From Sapria himalayana (lineage: Eukaryota; Streptophyta; Magnoliopsida; Malpighiales; Rafflesiaceae): a stretch of DNA of 64,000 nt. A model generated the notes under the pieces. That model was not told the origin of the DNA. It saw nothing but the letters and a program-made list of their open reading frames with translations, and ran no database searches. The stretch is taken from positions 1-64,000 of the forward strand of contig JAREIK010012033.1 in NCBI GenBank assembly GCA_029783825.1. The letters are read 5' to 3'. Both the position numbers and the translations under genes were made by a program. Shown in pieces: positions 40,875 through 53,280 of this stretch (position 1 is its first letter; every line of letters begins with the position of its first letter).

Positions 40875-41229
40875 CATTTCCTACAAATTATGAGGATGAT
40901 TGCGTATGAAAATATATATGAACTGTTATTTATTTTTGTATGTGTAGCAAATAATTATGATATTTTTTGGTTTCAATTTTTTTTATTCTGGTTTTATTCT
41001 TTGCTTTTCCAATTAACCAAATTATAAATCGTTACAGCATTATGTGAGACAAAAGAAAAAAATTTGATTCAAAGCATTCAGACATTACCACGGTCCTTCT
41101 AGTGCATGGGTCCCATTTTTACCGATTTCAAGTTTATCAAAAAGAGGACAAGTTTATCTTATCTTCATTATTCTAAAAATATTTTATTTTTGCACTCTAT
41201 TTATCTCTAAACATAATTTTTGGATATCT

Positions 41230-42195
41230 TTTGGATTTTTGTTGAAGCTGTATGACAATCAACTTTAATTTTGTTTCTTCATGTCTATAAAATTTGTTTT
41301 TATATATCTATGAATATGTTTTTGTGTCTCTAAATTTTTTGGGTAGAGTTTTAGTCTATTATAGGTATGTAAAAGCCAATTTTCAGTAGTGGTGGCAGTG
41401 CAGCGATGGCAGCGGCCGTAGCAGAAGTGGCAGGCAGTAGCAGCGGGAGCAGCGGTGGCACCAGTAGTGACAGTAGTAGCAGTAGTGAGGCAGCGATGGT
41501 AGCAGTGGCAGCCATGGTAGCCATGGCCGTGGTGGTAGCCACGATGGTGCTAGTGGCATCTCTGGCAGCAGGGGCAGCGGCAGTGACATCGGCAGCGATA
41601 GTGGTAGCAGTAGCTGCAGCGCTAGTAGCAGTGGCCGTGACAACAGTAGTGGCAGCATCTGAAAAAGTGCACCAGTGGTAGCTGTGACAGGAGCGGCAGC
41701 AACAGGGAGCAGCTATAATGGCAACAAATGTGGTATATACTTATGTATATAATTAGTATATACGTACATATAATACTACAATATTATATGTACTCAATAT
41801 ACTCAATATATATATGTACTCAATATATATGTACGCATAATACTATAGTTTATATGTACATATACTATAGTTTATATGTATATATACTGTAGTAATATAT
41901 GTATGTGAAATGCTAGTATAATGTACATATTTATTACAACAATATATATTTACCAAAACATTGTTTTTTTTATTTATTTTGATTTTATTTGGTGGTTTAA
42001 ATTTTTACAGATATGGTACCGCATTATTTTCCGTATGAAACTTGTATAAGTGAAGACATATATCAACAAATATTAAGCACCATGACTCGGACAGCATTTT
42101 CACAATAGAGGGAGAGAAAGTAACGTCAATGAATTGATAAATTATACTTTATGCACAATCGGTAGATACATTGATTAATAAGATATAATATATTT
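41230..42195 (+). repeat. 3' module A with GC-rich triplet tract
   Basis: Layout: a conserved lead (CTGTATGACAATCAACTTTAA, with GGGTAGAGTTTTAG and TATAGGTATGTAAAAGCC), a GC-rich tract of GCAGTGGTAGCA-type triplets (about 41,388-41,722), a GTACATATA/ACTATAGT palindromic AT stretch (41,740-41,950), then GATATGGTACC-CATTATTTTCC and CGGTAGATACATTG. The same order recurs at 42,370-43,235 and 43,405-44,525 (minus strand) and 57,935-58,815 and 58,950-59,765 (plus). The Ala/Val/Ser-rich frames in the GC tract exist on both strands and are not conserved in length, so I do not call a protein. The module is cut at 42,195 by the R terminus. Confidence 0.8.
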
Positions 42196-42369
42196 CGCTA
42201 CATCAAAAATCCCATATAGCTAGGGAAAAACCCCATATAGCTACGGATCGTGTCCCTTTATAAAGTGCTTTTGCTAAATATTAGCTACGGATTTTCCCTA
42301 GCTAAAAATTAGCGACGAAAATTCCCTTGCTAAAAAAGAAAAATTCCGTTGCTAAAATAACAAGATAAA

Positions 42370-43235
42370 CTAAAAATTTCATCACTTATAGAAGCTTTGT
42401 ATGAGGAATAATGCGGCATCATATTTATATGAAAATTAAACCACTCAGTCAGAAAAAAAGTTATGTTTTGATACATATAAAATCTTGTAGTATATATGTA
42501 AATATATACTAGTAATTCACTCGTAGATATATTACTATAGTATATGTACATATAACAGTAATATTAAGTGTACATATAATCTGAGTACAAATATACTCAG
42601 TATATACTTACATAAAATATAACAGTATTAAATGTACATATATACTGACTATATACATATGTATATACCACATTTGTTGCCGTTCATGATGCTCTCGCTG
42701 TCGTGCCACCCCTGCGGCTGCTGCCTCCGCTGCCACCAGTACCACCACTGCCGTTGCTATCATTGTTGTCATTACTACCACTGCAGCCATTGCTATAGAA
42801 ATGTTGCCGCAGCCTCCGCATCCTTCGATACCTCTGCTGCAACAGTTGCCACTACTGTCGTTGCTGCCGCGGCTGCTGTCACTACCTTCCATGCCTTAGC
42901 TACCTCAGCTACCTCAGCTGCCTCCGCTGCAGTCATTGCCTCCGCTACCATGGCTACCACTGCAGCTGGTGCCACCCATGCTGACGATGCTGCTGGCCCT
43001 GCTACTACCACTGCCGCTGTAGCACTTCTTGCGCCACTACCTATTTTGCCATCACTACCATTGCTGCTGCCATTGCTACCGTCACTACCGCAGCTACCTC
43101 TGATGATAATATGCTTTTACATACCTATAATAGGGTAAAACTCTACCCAAAAATATTGGAGAAATACAAGCATATTCACAGATATATAAAAATAGTTATT
43201 ATAGACATGATAAAACAAAAATTACAGTTGAATGT
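42370..43235 (-). repeat. 3' module B with GC-rich triplet tract
   Basis: Same module type as A, in minus orientation. The GC-rich triplet tract spans about 42,675-43,100, and the lead word GCTTTTACATACCTATAATAG (inverted) is at 43,109-43,130. The distal part with CGGTAGATACATTG is missing, so the module runs straight into the R subterminal repeats. Confidence 0.75.
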
Positions 43236-43404
43236 AATACAGTTACAAAAAATTTAATTAAATAATTTAATATTTTAAAAATAAATTTACTAAAAATAGA
43301 AACAATAAATGAAAATTTTAAATTAAAAAAAATTTCATTCAATAACTTATTCTAAAACATATATTAAATAACAAAAACAAAAAAAATATTAAAAATTATA
43401 TTAC
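43236..43404. other. AT-rich spacer between modules B and C
   Basis: A/T-rich sequence similar to the spacers at 58,815-58,950 and 59,765-59,935. No gene. Confidence 0.6.
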
Positions 43405-44525
43405 ATCTTATTAATCAATGTATCTACCGAATGTGCATAAAGTATAATCTATCAATACATTGATGTTGCTTTCTCTCCTAATGCTCTCCTCCGATCACCA
43501 ACTTTCCACTGCAAAAATGCTATCAGAGTCACGGTGCTTCATGTTTGTTGAAATATGTGTTCATTTATACAAGCTTTGTAAGGAAAATAATGTGGTACCA
43601 TATCTGTAAGAAATTTAAACTACCCAATCAAAACAAAATAAATAAAAAATAACTATGTTTTGATAAATATTTATTGCTGGAGTAAATATGTACATATATA
43701 CTAGCATTTCACTCGTACAGTTATTACTTCAGTATATGTACATATAAACTACAGAATTATGCGTACATATATACTGGGTACATATATATACCCAGTATAT
43801 ATGTACATAAAATACTATAGTATAATAGGTATGTATATACCGACTATATACGTACCTATATACCACATATGTTGCCATTGCTACTACTCCCGCTACCGCT
43901 GCTACTCCCGCTACCACTATTACTCTCGCTACCACTGCCGCTCCTACTGCTACTGCCACTGCTGCTCCTACCACTAGTGCCGCTGCCGCTACCTTTGCTG
44001 CTACCTCTGCCACTGTCGATGCCTCTCCCACTGGTGCTGCTCCCTCTACTGTTGCTGCTGCCATGTCGGTGCTTTCCCTGCCGCTATCGTGGCAGCTGAT
44101 GTTGTCGCTGCTGCTACCATGGTAGCCGGTGCTGCTAGTGATGCTCATACCGCCTCCACTAGTACCGTCGAAGCCGCTACTATGGGTGCTGCCACTACTG
44201 CCGTTGCTGCCTTTTCTGCCACTGCTGCCACTTCTGCCACAGCGGCCATAGCTGCCGCTGATTTTGCCTCAACCGCTACTACTGATGCTGCAGATGCTGT
44301 AGATGCTACCATCGCTGCCACCATATCCATTGTTTTCGTCTCTTTCGCTGTTGCCACTGCTGATTATGGGCTTTTACATACCTATAATAGTCTAAAACTC
44401 TACTCACTCAAAAATTAAGAGACTCAAAAACATATTCACATATATATAAAAACAAATATTATAGACATGAACAAACACAAATTAATGTTTATTCTCATAC
44501 AGCTTCACCAAAAATCCAAAAGAAG
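43405..44525 (-). repeat. 3' module C with GC-rich triplet tract
   Basis: A complete module in minus orientation. Distal words ATCTTATTAATCAATGTATC and TGCATAAAGTATAATCT are at 43,405-43,450, GTGGTACCATATCTGTAAG at about 43,590, the GC-rich triplet tract at about 43,875-44,350, and the lead words up to about 44,525. It is the inverted partner of module A and sits 3' of the R transposase genes. Confidence 0.8.
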
Positions 44526-44883
44526 TCCAACAATTATATTTAGAGATAAAGAGAGTGCAAAAATATAATGATTTTAGAAAAATAAAGATAAGATAAGCTA
44601 GCACTCCTTTTGATAAATATGAAATCGGTAAATATGGGACCCATGCATTGGAAGGACCGTGGAAATGTCTGAATGATTTATATCAAAATTTTTTCTTTTC
44701 TCTCACATAATGTGTCCTGCAAAGATTCATAATTTGGTTAATCAAAAAAGTAAAGAACAAAACTAAAATAAAAAAAATAGATACTTGCAACAAAATCATA
44801 ATTATTTACTACATAGAGACAAAAATAGATTAAGTTCAGAAATAATTCTTATACTCAGTCATCCTCATAATTTGTATGGAATG

Positions 44884-46720
44884 CTAGCCTTTCCTGTAAT
44901 GATTTATAGCTAGATCTCGTAATACTATTTGATGTGCCAATGTCGCTAACTGTGACTCCATATAGGACTTCTACTGTTGCATAGCTTTTAAGTTTCTTTA
45001 ATTTCTTGCTTTTCTTCCATCAAATTAGTTATCTGTACATCCTTCATTTTTAGTTCGGTCTCCATATCTACATTGCATTCATTTGTTTCATGTGCTTGTT
45101 GTTCGACGCCTCATCCACCATTGCTGAGATAGATGAATTAGAAGCATGACTGCTACAACAAAATGCCACTCCCTTAGAGCCGATTCCATACACTCGCTGC
45201 TTCTTTCGACCTCCAATTATCTTTAAATAAATTGGATCATAGTCAATTGGTTCAAGATTCATAGAACCCTCTACCTGTTGATGAGCAGCATTCACATGTT
45301 CCTCCATTAGGTCCTAAGATAAAATGGAGACAAAACTATTCTAGATTTACAAAAAATAAAATAAAAATTTTCCATTCAAAATAATTTTCATAATGTATTG
45401 TAGTTTTATAATGTCTAATTAATATAACAATTTCTTACTGCAATCATCTGAGACTTGTTGTCAACATATTGACCATCCACTTTCTTCACATGCATCTTCT
45501 TGAAAATCTCATAGAAATTTGGATCTCGACTCAATTCTCCAGCCTAAGAATATGTTTTTATTAATTCATAAAAAAACAAATGATAAAAAAAATTTAACAA
45601 AATTATTAAACTATGCAGAGATTATATTTATAGGACTATTAGGACAACCACAAAATATAGATTTGTTTAGAATTTTAAATTTTTACCAAATCTCGAGCAT
45701 GCTCGATGCTCGACTTTGAACCTCCTGTGTGTCGACAGATTTCTGTACCTAGTCCAACAACCTCACTTCAGCGATTTTTGCTGGCAATATCTGATTTTTT
45801 CTTCACATCTGGCTCCTCCCAATAATTAAGCCACTCGGGTCAGTCTTACTCGGATATAAAATCTAGCCTTTCTTTAATTTTCTTTAATTTATGAATAAAA
45901 TCAGAATACCATTGAGCTGCTTTGATCTCCCATAATGACTTTATCTTTCCATTAAATTTAGGTGGCCATGAGCACTGATTCTATAAAAAAAATGACAAAA
46001 GAATTTATATTAACAACAAGAACATAATTATTTACTGCTTGAATAACAACCAACATAAAAGTTAAGTAATTAGATAATTATTTTTCAATTCTTTTGTTTT
46101 TTTATTTTTACCTGAAAGTCATTAAAATATGACTCCTTTGTCGATTGAGAAACTTTCTTCCAGGAGAAAGCTTTGACATTAGCCATTTTCTTGAAAGCCT
46201 TTTTAATTATAGTCGAACACTTGTGTGATGGAATAAAACTGTATAAATGAATAAATAACATAGAAAACAAGCAAATCATAAAAATATAAAAAAACCATTG
46301 ATAGTAACATCACAATTTTTTTTCCAAATCAAAATTTAAATTTTTCTTTTACCTCTCATCGACAATATCAATTTCTAACTTTGCACTGACTTTAGAGGAA
46401 GGTACAGCATTTGATGATGTCGTTTGTATTGTAAATGGGGGAACAATCGGTGTAATTTGTGGTATATAAGATTGAGATGGATCAAAAGTGTCCGCAGGAA
46501 GCACAATCAGTCATGGGCTTACATCTGATAAAGGTGTTAGTAGAGGTCTCAATGATGGTGATGGTGATAAAAATGGAGATGGTGATTGTGATGTTAAAGG
46601 CAGGATATGGTGGCTATGAGATGGTATTGATTCTGTAACATTATGTAACATACTAGTTGAAATTGGTTCATTTCTGTGTCCACGTCCAGCTCCACCATGA
46701 CCACGTCCTTTAGGCACCAT
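44884..46720 (-). pseudogene. En/Spm-type second transposase gene (R element)
   Basis: Starts MVPKGRGHGGAGRGHRNEPI, a basic Gly/Arg/His-rich N-terminus, then a Ser/Pro/His-rich part (46,511-46,720). ANVKAFSWKKVSQSTKE follows at about 46,120-46,190. After an intron matching that of L come PPKFNGKIKSLWEIKAAQWY, HKLKKIKERLDF, PEWLNYWEEPDVKKK and HTGGSKSSIEHARDL (about 45,690-45,960). The last motif is typical of the plant Transposase_24 family. The 45,068-45,307 stretch carries VNAAHQQVEGSMNLEPI and YLKIIGGRKKQRVYGIGSKG. It ends at the TAG on 44,884-44,886. Better preserved than the L copy but still with stops and frameshifts. It probably bound subterminal repeats when intact (family knowledge). 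Confidence 0.8.
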
Positions 46721-46859
46721 CTACTGTACAAAATAAACCAAAGAACAAAAAATAGAAAAATGATGAACAAGCATGCATTTTCAAAAAAACACACTGATAG
46801 ATTTCAATAAAATATAAAACGTCTTTGATAGTTTAAATTTATGATTAAATTATATCAAT

Positions 46860-49800
46860 TTAATTATCGGCATCACTGTTATCCTCTAATGGATCTTCTG
46901 ATATTTTGTCTGATTCCGATAGAAGTTCAAACTCATCATAGATAGAAATTGATCATCTACAATTTCTATTGTGCCACCATTTAAGTCAGATAAATTTTTT
47001 GTACTTCATCTACATTCAAAGACTCACTATTATTTATGTCATCTTCCTGGAATGTTGGTGAAATTTTGACGTCTGCACTTCTCTGTTTCGATGATGATAC
47101 TTCAAATTTTGATCGTGCTTTGATCTTGCAAATCACCCACAAATATCTCTTTTCATGAGATAAACCTGAATATGTACAATAATATACCTGAGCAACTTGA
47201 ACTACCATAATAAATGACTCATTTCAATTATATCTATGTTTATGGTTAACATCCACTAGCTTATAATACGAATGAATCTTTGTGCCCACATTTAGTGTAT
47301 GATCAAACCATTCGCACTTAAATAATATAATCCTATTATTTTCGAGTCCAGAATACTCCAACTAAATAACTTATTTGAGTTGACCATAATAATCAATCTC
47401 ATCTGCACTATATCCTGTGCCTTTAATGCATTCATTATAGAGGTGTCAAATGGGCCGGCCCAGCACGGCACGGCCCGTTTTTCACGTGCCCAGCCGTGCT
47501 ACCGTGCCGTGCCGGGCACGGCACGGTTTTTTAAAATCGGGCACGGCACGGCCCGTGGGCACGGCAAGGCCGTGCCGTGCCGTGCCGGCCCGCTCGGGCA
47601 CGGGCGCACGGCAAGGCAGGGCAGGCGGGCGCGGGGGGTCGGGTCTGTTTGGACCCGACCCGCGTCTTTTTACCTGGGGCGGGGCCCGGTTGGGTCACGA
47701 GTCACGACTCAGTGAGTCGTGACCGTGAGTCGTGACTCGTGAGTCGCGACTCACGACTCACGACGCAGGCACGCGGGCCGGCGTGCCGTGCCAAGGCACG
47801 GCCCGGCACGTGGTTTGTTCGCCGGGCCGGCCCAGGCACGGCCGAACCGTGCCGTGCCTCGTGGCGGGCCGGGCCGGCCCGGCCCGTTTGACACCTCTAA
47901 TTCATTATTATTTTAGAAGAACTGTGCCCAATTATGTGAAATTTATATCCATTAACAAAATACCCAGGATAGGTTGTCACATATCGAAATGGGCCTTTAC
48001 TTATATTTTGAATACAAATATTTGAATTTCCATTTGAATGATCAATTACCTGTGACATCAATTAAAAAATTGATATTAACAAATAAAAGATATTAATAAA
48101 TTAAATAATTCAAAATTTAAAACTTAATAATTCTCACATAATTTTTGAACCAATTTGAAAATTCATTTTCTAGCATATAATCAACATCATTGCTGGAAAT
48201 TGCTGGTTGCCGATATTTTAACTGCTCAACATAAATACTGCACAAATATAAAAAGACAAAAAAATGTATTTCAATTTTTAATAATTCCTATTAAAGATAA
48301 AATTAAACTATGATTTAACCTGCAACCATTTTGTGTATACATACTCAATGTATGGTGCAACCTCCTCACAATTAAGTAAAACATAGCCCATTGTTGCTTT
48401 GTACTCTTCATCTGTCATACATCTTTTTTGCTATTCCAAATGCTCTTCCAAGGTGCTTGAAGATAGATAATTTGTCCACAGAATCATCTTCTACCATCAC
48501 ATGACCTTCATAATTCTGTGGCATATTACTATTCTTTGTATTGACATGATCATCAAAATAATAAGAACAAAATGGTGATGATTCTTCTACTAAATATGCA
48601 TTGCAAATTGAACCTTCAACTTTTGTCTTGTTTCTAACATTCAATTTCGACTTACTAAGATACCTACAACTACAATGTTAGGGTTCAATTTGATTAAATT
48701 ACAGTATTACTTAAAGTACAAAATAACAAAAAACAGTAAATTATATATATATATATACCTCTCAAAAGGATACATCCACCTGAATTGCACTGGCCCTGTA
48801 AACCTAGCTTCATATGCCAAATGAACCGGCAAATGATTCATATAGTTAAAAAAACTCAGTGGGAATATCCATTCTAGCTTAAAAATAATAAATGGAATAT
48901 CATACTCCAGCCTCACCATGTCATCTATTTTGAATGTGGTTGCAGTTAGCTTTTTGAAAAACAAACTGAGTTCTGTAAGGATCTTCCAAACACTTTGTGG
49001 AAGTAATTCACGGAATGAAATTAGTATTAATCTCTGCATAAATACATGACAGTCATGACTTTTCATTCCAAATAACTTAAGATTCTTCATATCCACGCAT
49101 CTACCCATATTTGACACATATCCATCAAAGAATTTCAAATTTTTAACCCATTCACACAATATCTATCTTGCCTTCTTATCATATGTGTGTCAAGCTTTAG
49201 GGAATTTTCATGTTTGTTCATTCAGCTTCAATTCACGCCGCCGAAAGTAATCTTTCAGCTCTTGTCTTGATTTTAAAGTATCTTTTGTTTTTCCATCTAC
49301 ATCATGGATATTATCGAAAACATTGTCAAAAACATTTTTTTCAATATGCATTATATCTAAGTTATGACGAATTAAATTGGACTTCCAATAGAGCAAGTCC
49401 CAAAATTACTACGTTTGCTTTAGCCAAATAATTTGCATATTGGTCCATTACTTCCGGTAGGATCCTTTTCAGTTACCTTTTTCAAACCCAAACTATGAAT
49501 CTCTGTAATAATATCATCTCCTGGACGAAAAGCTTGTGCAAATGTCATTAAAGTTTTATTTCTTCGAAATGCAGTTCTATTTCTTTGAAATGGATGATTC
49601 ATAGGTAGAAAGTTACGAAGGTTATCAAACCATGACTATTTACCACTAAATTTGAGGGTAAATGGATCAAAATTTGTCATGCAATGTGGGCATGTGAATC
49701 ATCCTGTTGTACTCCAGCCAGACAACATTGAATATGCAGGAAAGTCACTTACCATCCACATAAGGGCTGCCTGCATAATGAAATTTTGCTTTTTTGAGGT

Positions 49801-50997
49801 ATTATATGTATTCAAGCCTACATCCTATAAATAATTTAACTCTGCAATAAGAGGTTGTAATAAAATATCCACGGAACCAATATTGACAAAAACATATATT
49901 GCTCCTTCATACACAACCATGGAGACAAGTTATAAGGCATCACTATCACTAGCCATATTGAATACTATTGTCCAGATTGTCCAAATGGCTGAAATCCATT
50001 AGTGTAGTGACTCAATCTCATATTTCGACTTTCTACTGCAAAATCATGATGTATATATTTTAAATGCTTCCAAGCAGGTGAATCTGATGGATGATGCATT
50101 ACCACTTCTTTAACCTCATGCTCGGAATGCCACCTCATATCATTTGCTATAGTATTTGATGCATATAGTCTCGGTAATCGAGGAATTAATGGAAAATAAT
50201 ACATCTTTTTAAAGATAACTTTCAATTTTTTTCACGTTTCTATAGCACGAGGTTCCTTCCAAAATCGAGGATGCTTAAAAAACTTACAGCTAATTAAATC
50301 ACTATCACCACCCCAATATAACATGCATCCATTTTAACAACAATCAATTTTTTCCATGGGTAGACTCATTTTTCATAGTAACTTCTTAGTGTTGTAAAAG
50401 TTGTTAGTGATCAAATTATTATTCGAAACAATCTCTTTCATCAGTTCTATCACTTGATCAAATAATTTCTTAGACTTATGAATTTCTGACTTAATGCTTA
50501 TTAGTCAAGCCACAAGTAACAATTGCGAATGTGTTTTACAACCAGACCACAACTCTTTATCTGTAGCTTTAAGCATCACATAAAATTTCTTAGCTTCAGG
50601 ATTAGGTAGTTCATCTACGTAATCCATATTGAAGTTAGGACCAGCTGCTTCCATGATCATTCTATGGTATGTGTTTGATAATTCTTACCCACAAGCAAAT
50701 GATTTAATACCCTCTTTTTAGTCAATATTTAGAGTCTTTGTACTTTCCCCATGATAAATCCTAACAAAATAATTTGGCACAAAGCCATAATTTTCCAAAT
50801 GAAATCTTATAGTGTTTGCATCATGAAAAGGGATATTCTGACACTTTTGATGATTACATGGACACTTAATTTTTTCTCCATCCTTCAATCTCGATTGACT
50901 ACATGATAAATTGATGAAATTTCAAGCTCAGTCAAAAAATCTTTATTCAAAAATTTTTAATAACCCTTTTGTACATCCACTGATGATCTGAGCTCAT
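46860..50997 (-). pseudogene. TNP2-like CACTA transposase relic (R element)
   Basis: Starts MSSDHQWMYK at 50,997 and ends with SDADN and TAA at 46,860-46,862. Visible blocks: a Cys/His block near 50,850; LYWGGDSDLISCKF near 50,300; MRWHSEHEVKEVVMHHP with NMRLSHYTNGFQPFG (49,965-50,150); RHNLDIMHIEKNV (about 49,330-49,380); DGYVSNMGRCVDMK, SHDCHVFMQ and FRWMYPFERY (48,760-49,140); VRNKTKVEGSICNAYLVEE (48,580-48,640); and the DUF4216-type end with VYYCTYSGL and WVICKIKARS (47,080-47,190). Introns at 48,664-48,758, 48,238-48,344 and 48,050-48,137 match those of L in place and nearly in length. Without the 462-bp MITE and its 8-bp duplication the gene is about 3,668 bases, against 3,664 in L. Frameshifts and stops remain. 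Confidence 0.9.
47438..47899. mobile_element. GC-rich hAT-type MITE in R TNP2
   Basis: The termini are inverted repeats, TAGAGGTGTCAAATGGGCC at the left and GGCCCGTTTGACACCTCTA at the right. Perfect 8-bp duplications ATTCATTA flank it (47,430-47,437 and 47,900-47,907), the signature of hAT-family transposition. The inside is very GC-rich, with repeated GGCACGGCACGG and GCCGGGCC words and a GAGTCGTGACTCGTGAGTC palindrome cluster near 47,696-47,765. No transposase is encoded, so it is non-autonomous. The L copy of TNP2 has the uninterrupted site at about 38,320-38,350. Confidence 0.92.
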
Positions 50998-51286
50998 TTT
51001 GCCCTATTTTATTTACATAAATTAATGCCCAATCATTATTATAAATAAAACATTTTATTACTTCAAAATATACAAAGAATAAAATATAAATTACTTAAAG
51101 ATGAATATTTAAAATTTAAATATCATGAATATAGATGCGAGGCATTTGCACAATCTACATTAATAGATAATGTAATTTTTAGCACGATAAAGATTAAAAG
51201 AAATCATAGTTATACTAGATAAAGGGTGCAAAGTACACTAATGCATAAGAAATGAAAGCAAAAAAAAATACATTTAATGTTTGAAG

Positions 51287-51612
51287 GAGGAGAGGGGGAG
51301 AGAGAGATAGAGATAAGGTGGGGAGACAGAGGAGTAGAGAAATCAGGAGCCGGGGGGAGAGAGAGTGGGAGAGAAAAGGTTAAAGGGAGAGAGGGGGGTT
51401 AGAGGGAGAGAGTGTGAGGGAGAGAGGGAGAAAGGGAGGGAGGGAGAGAGGGAGAAAGGGAGGGAGGGAGGGAGAGAGAGAGGGGTGGAGAGAGAAAGAG
51501 AGAACAAGCAAAAAAGAAGAGCCAGAAAAAATAACACGAGAGAGTGTGTGACACATAAAGAAAAAGAGGAAGAGAAATACAGAAAGAATTAGAGAGGGGG
51601 AGAGACACAATG
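51287..51612 (-). promoter_or_regulatory. Purine-rich (minus-strand pyrimidine) tract upstream of R TNP2
   Basis: GAGAGAGGGAGAAAGGGAGGG-type sequence on plus, the mirror of 34,595-34,965. It sits about 290-615 bases 5' of the R TNP2 start. Part of the conserved 5' region, and able to form triplex. Frames in it are artefacts. Confidence 0.55.
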
Positions 51613-51884
51613 AGAGTGCAATGTTAGAATGAAGAATTATATAAAAGAAATTATAAGTTCTTCAGTATAAACCTATCAAATATTATATTTTTTGTTATAC
51701 ATGAGTTCTTATTTGAGCGTGAGGTCCAAGGGCTTGGATTAGGTAAGAGTACGACCCTTATTTGTGTTATACCAAATATGAGCCTTATCAATGGACACTC
51801 TCATGCTACGTGCTTACATATTGTTGATATTATATCTTTAACCATTTTATTTCAAGTTGGTGCAACAAAATAGTATTATCCTAT

Positions 51885-53280
51885 ATATAATTATATGTTA
51901 TGATACATATAGTAAATGTATTTATAAATAGTTACATTTAGTTTAACATATATATATATAGATATATGCATACAAGTAAATATAAGTAAATATAAATAAA
52001 TGTATTCAAAGTTATAAACAATTATATAGATTTACATATATGTATACATAATTAAAAATAAAGTTATATTTATTTATATAGAGTTTTTATAGTTAAACAA
52101 ATATTTATATATAGTTATACACATTTAGTTAAACATTATGTTGTATGCTTTTATACATATAATTATAAATATAGTTAAATGTGGTTATACATATAGTTAC
52201 ACGTATAGTTAACCTTATATTTATACATGTATGTATATATATTTTTTCATATAATTTCATATATTTATACTTATAGTTATATATAGGTATGGAAATGCTA
52301 AAATACATTTTTTATACTAATATATAAAAATGTATATTTAATACTTGTTGTTAATTATATATTTAAATATAGTTATGTATTAAGTTTTTATAGTTATACA
52401 TATAGTAAGATAGAATTATTTATAGTTATATGTTATTATACATATAATATATATAGTTATAAAAATTTATATATCATTAAACATTTAGTTATATATATAT
52501 ATATTCATACGAGTAGTTATATTTAGTTATAATAAATATATACAATGTTATTATATATATATATATATGTATAAATTGTTTAAAATATAATTATATTTAA
52601 TCATATAAAATTTTATTTAGTTTTATAAATATTTATATATATACACATATAATTAAACATGATGTTTTATGTTTTAATACATGTAATTATAAATATAGTT
52701 ACATGTGGTTATACATTAAGTTACACATGTAGTTATACTTATATTTATACATGCAGGAATATATATTTATTCATATAATTTTATATATTTATACATATAG
52801 ATATGTATAGGTATAGATATAGTAAAATATATTTTTATATACTAATATGTACAAATGTTTATTAAATATAAGATGTAAATCATATATTTAAATATAGTTA
52901 TGTATAAAGCTATTATAGTTATATATAATAATATACAATTATTTATAGTTATATGTTATTATACATATAGTATATATAGCTATTAATATTTTTATATTTA
53001 AACATATAGTTATATATAAATATATTCATACAAATAGTTATACACAAATATATAAAGTTATCAATAAATATATTAATTTACATATATGTATACATAGTTA
53101 TAAATATAGTTATATTTAATGTTGTAGAGTGTTATATAATTATACAAATATTTATATATAGTTATATAAATATTTATACATAGTTATACACATATAGTTA
53201 AATATAATATTGTATGTTATTATACATGTAATTATAAATATAGTTACATGTGGGTATACATATAGTTACACAAATACTCA
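51885..53280 (-). repeat. AT-rich tandem repeats upstream of R TNP2
   Basis: ATAGTTATACATATAGTTA-type repeats. The string AATTATAAATATAGTTA-ATGTGG recurs near 52,160, 52,680 and 53,225, a period of about 520-545 bases. Inverted partner of the L region at about 33,150-34,330. It stops abruptly near 53,280. Confidence 0.7.

Larger units (their letters stand above)
42196..53280 (-). mobile_element. R element: minus-strand CACTA, 5' end not found
   Basis: Its 3' terminus is CGCTACATCAAAAATCCCAT at 42,196, one base off the CACTA consensus, followed inward by AGCTAGGGAAAAA and TTAGCGACG motifs to about 42,360. It closely resembles the 3' ends at 4,390 and 60,382. Reading leftward on the minus strand, R has AT-rich 5' repeats, a purine/pyrimidine tract, TNP2, the second gene, modules C and B, and this terminus. 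Homology to L in inverted orientation ends near 53,275-53,280. I found no matching 5' terminus or TTAGCGA array to the right, so the 5' end is lost or lies beyond recognition. Confidence 0.7.

Noticed and set aside
41351..44418. Ala/Val/Ser-rich and Leu/Pro-rich frames in the GC-rich triplet tracts, also at 58,138-59,336
   Set aside because: Open on both strands, with different lengths and starts in each module, and no recognisable domain. Better explained by triplet periodicity.
47380..48025. Arg/Gly/Pro-rich open frames in the GC-rich island
   Set aside because: They lie in the hAT-type MITE with its inverted termini and target duplication, and GC-rich DNA is poor in stops.
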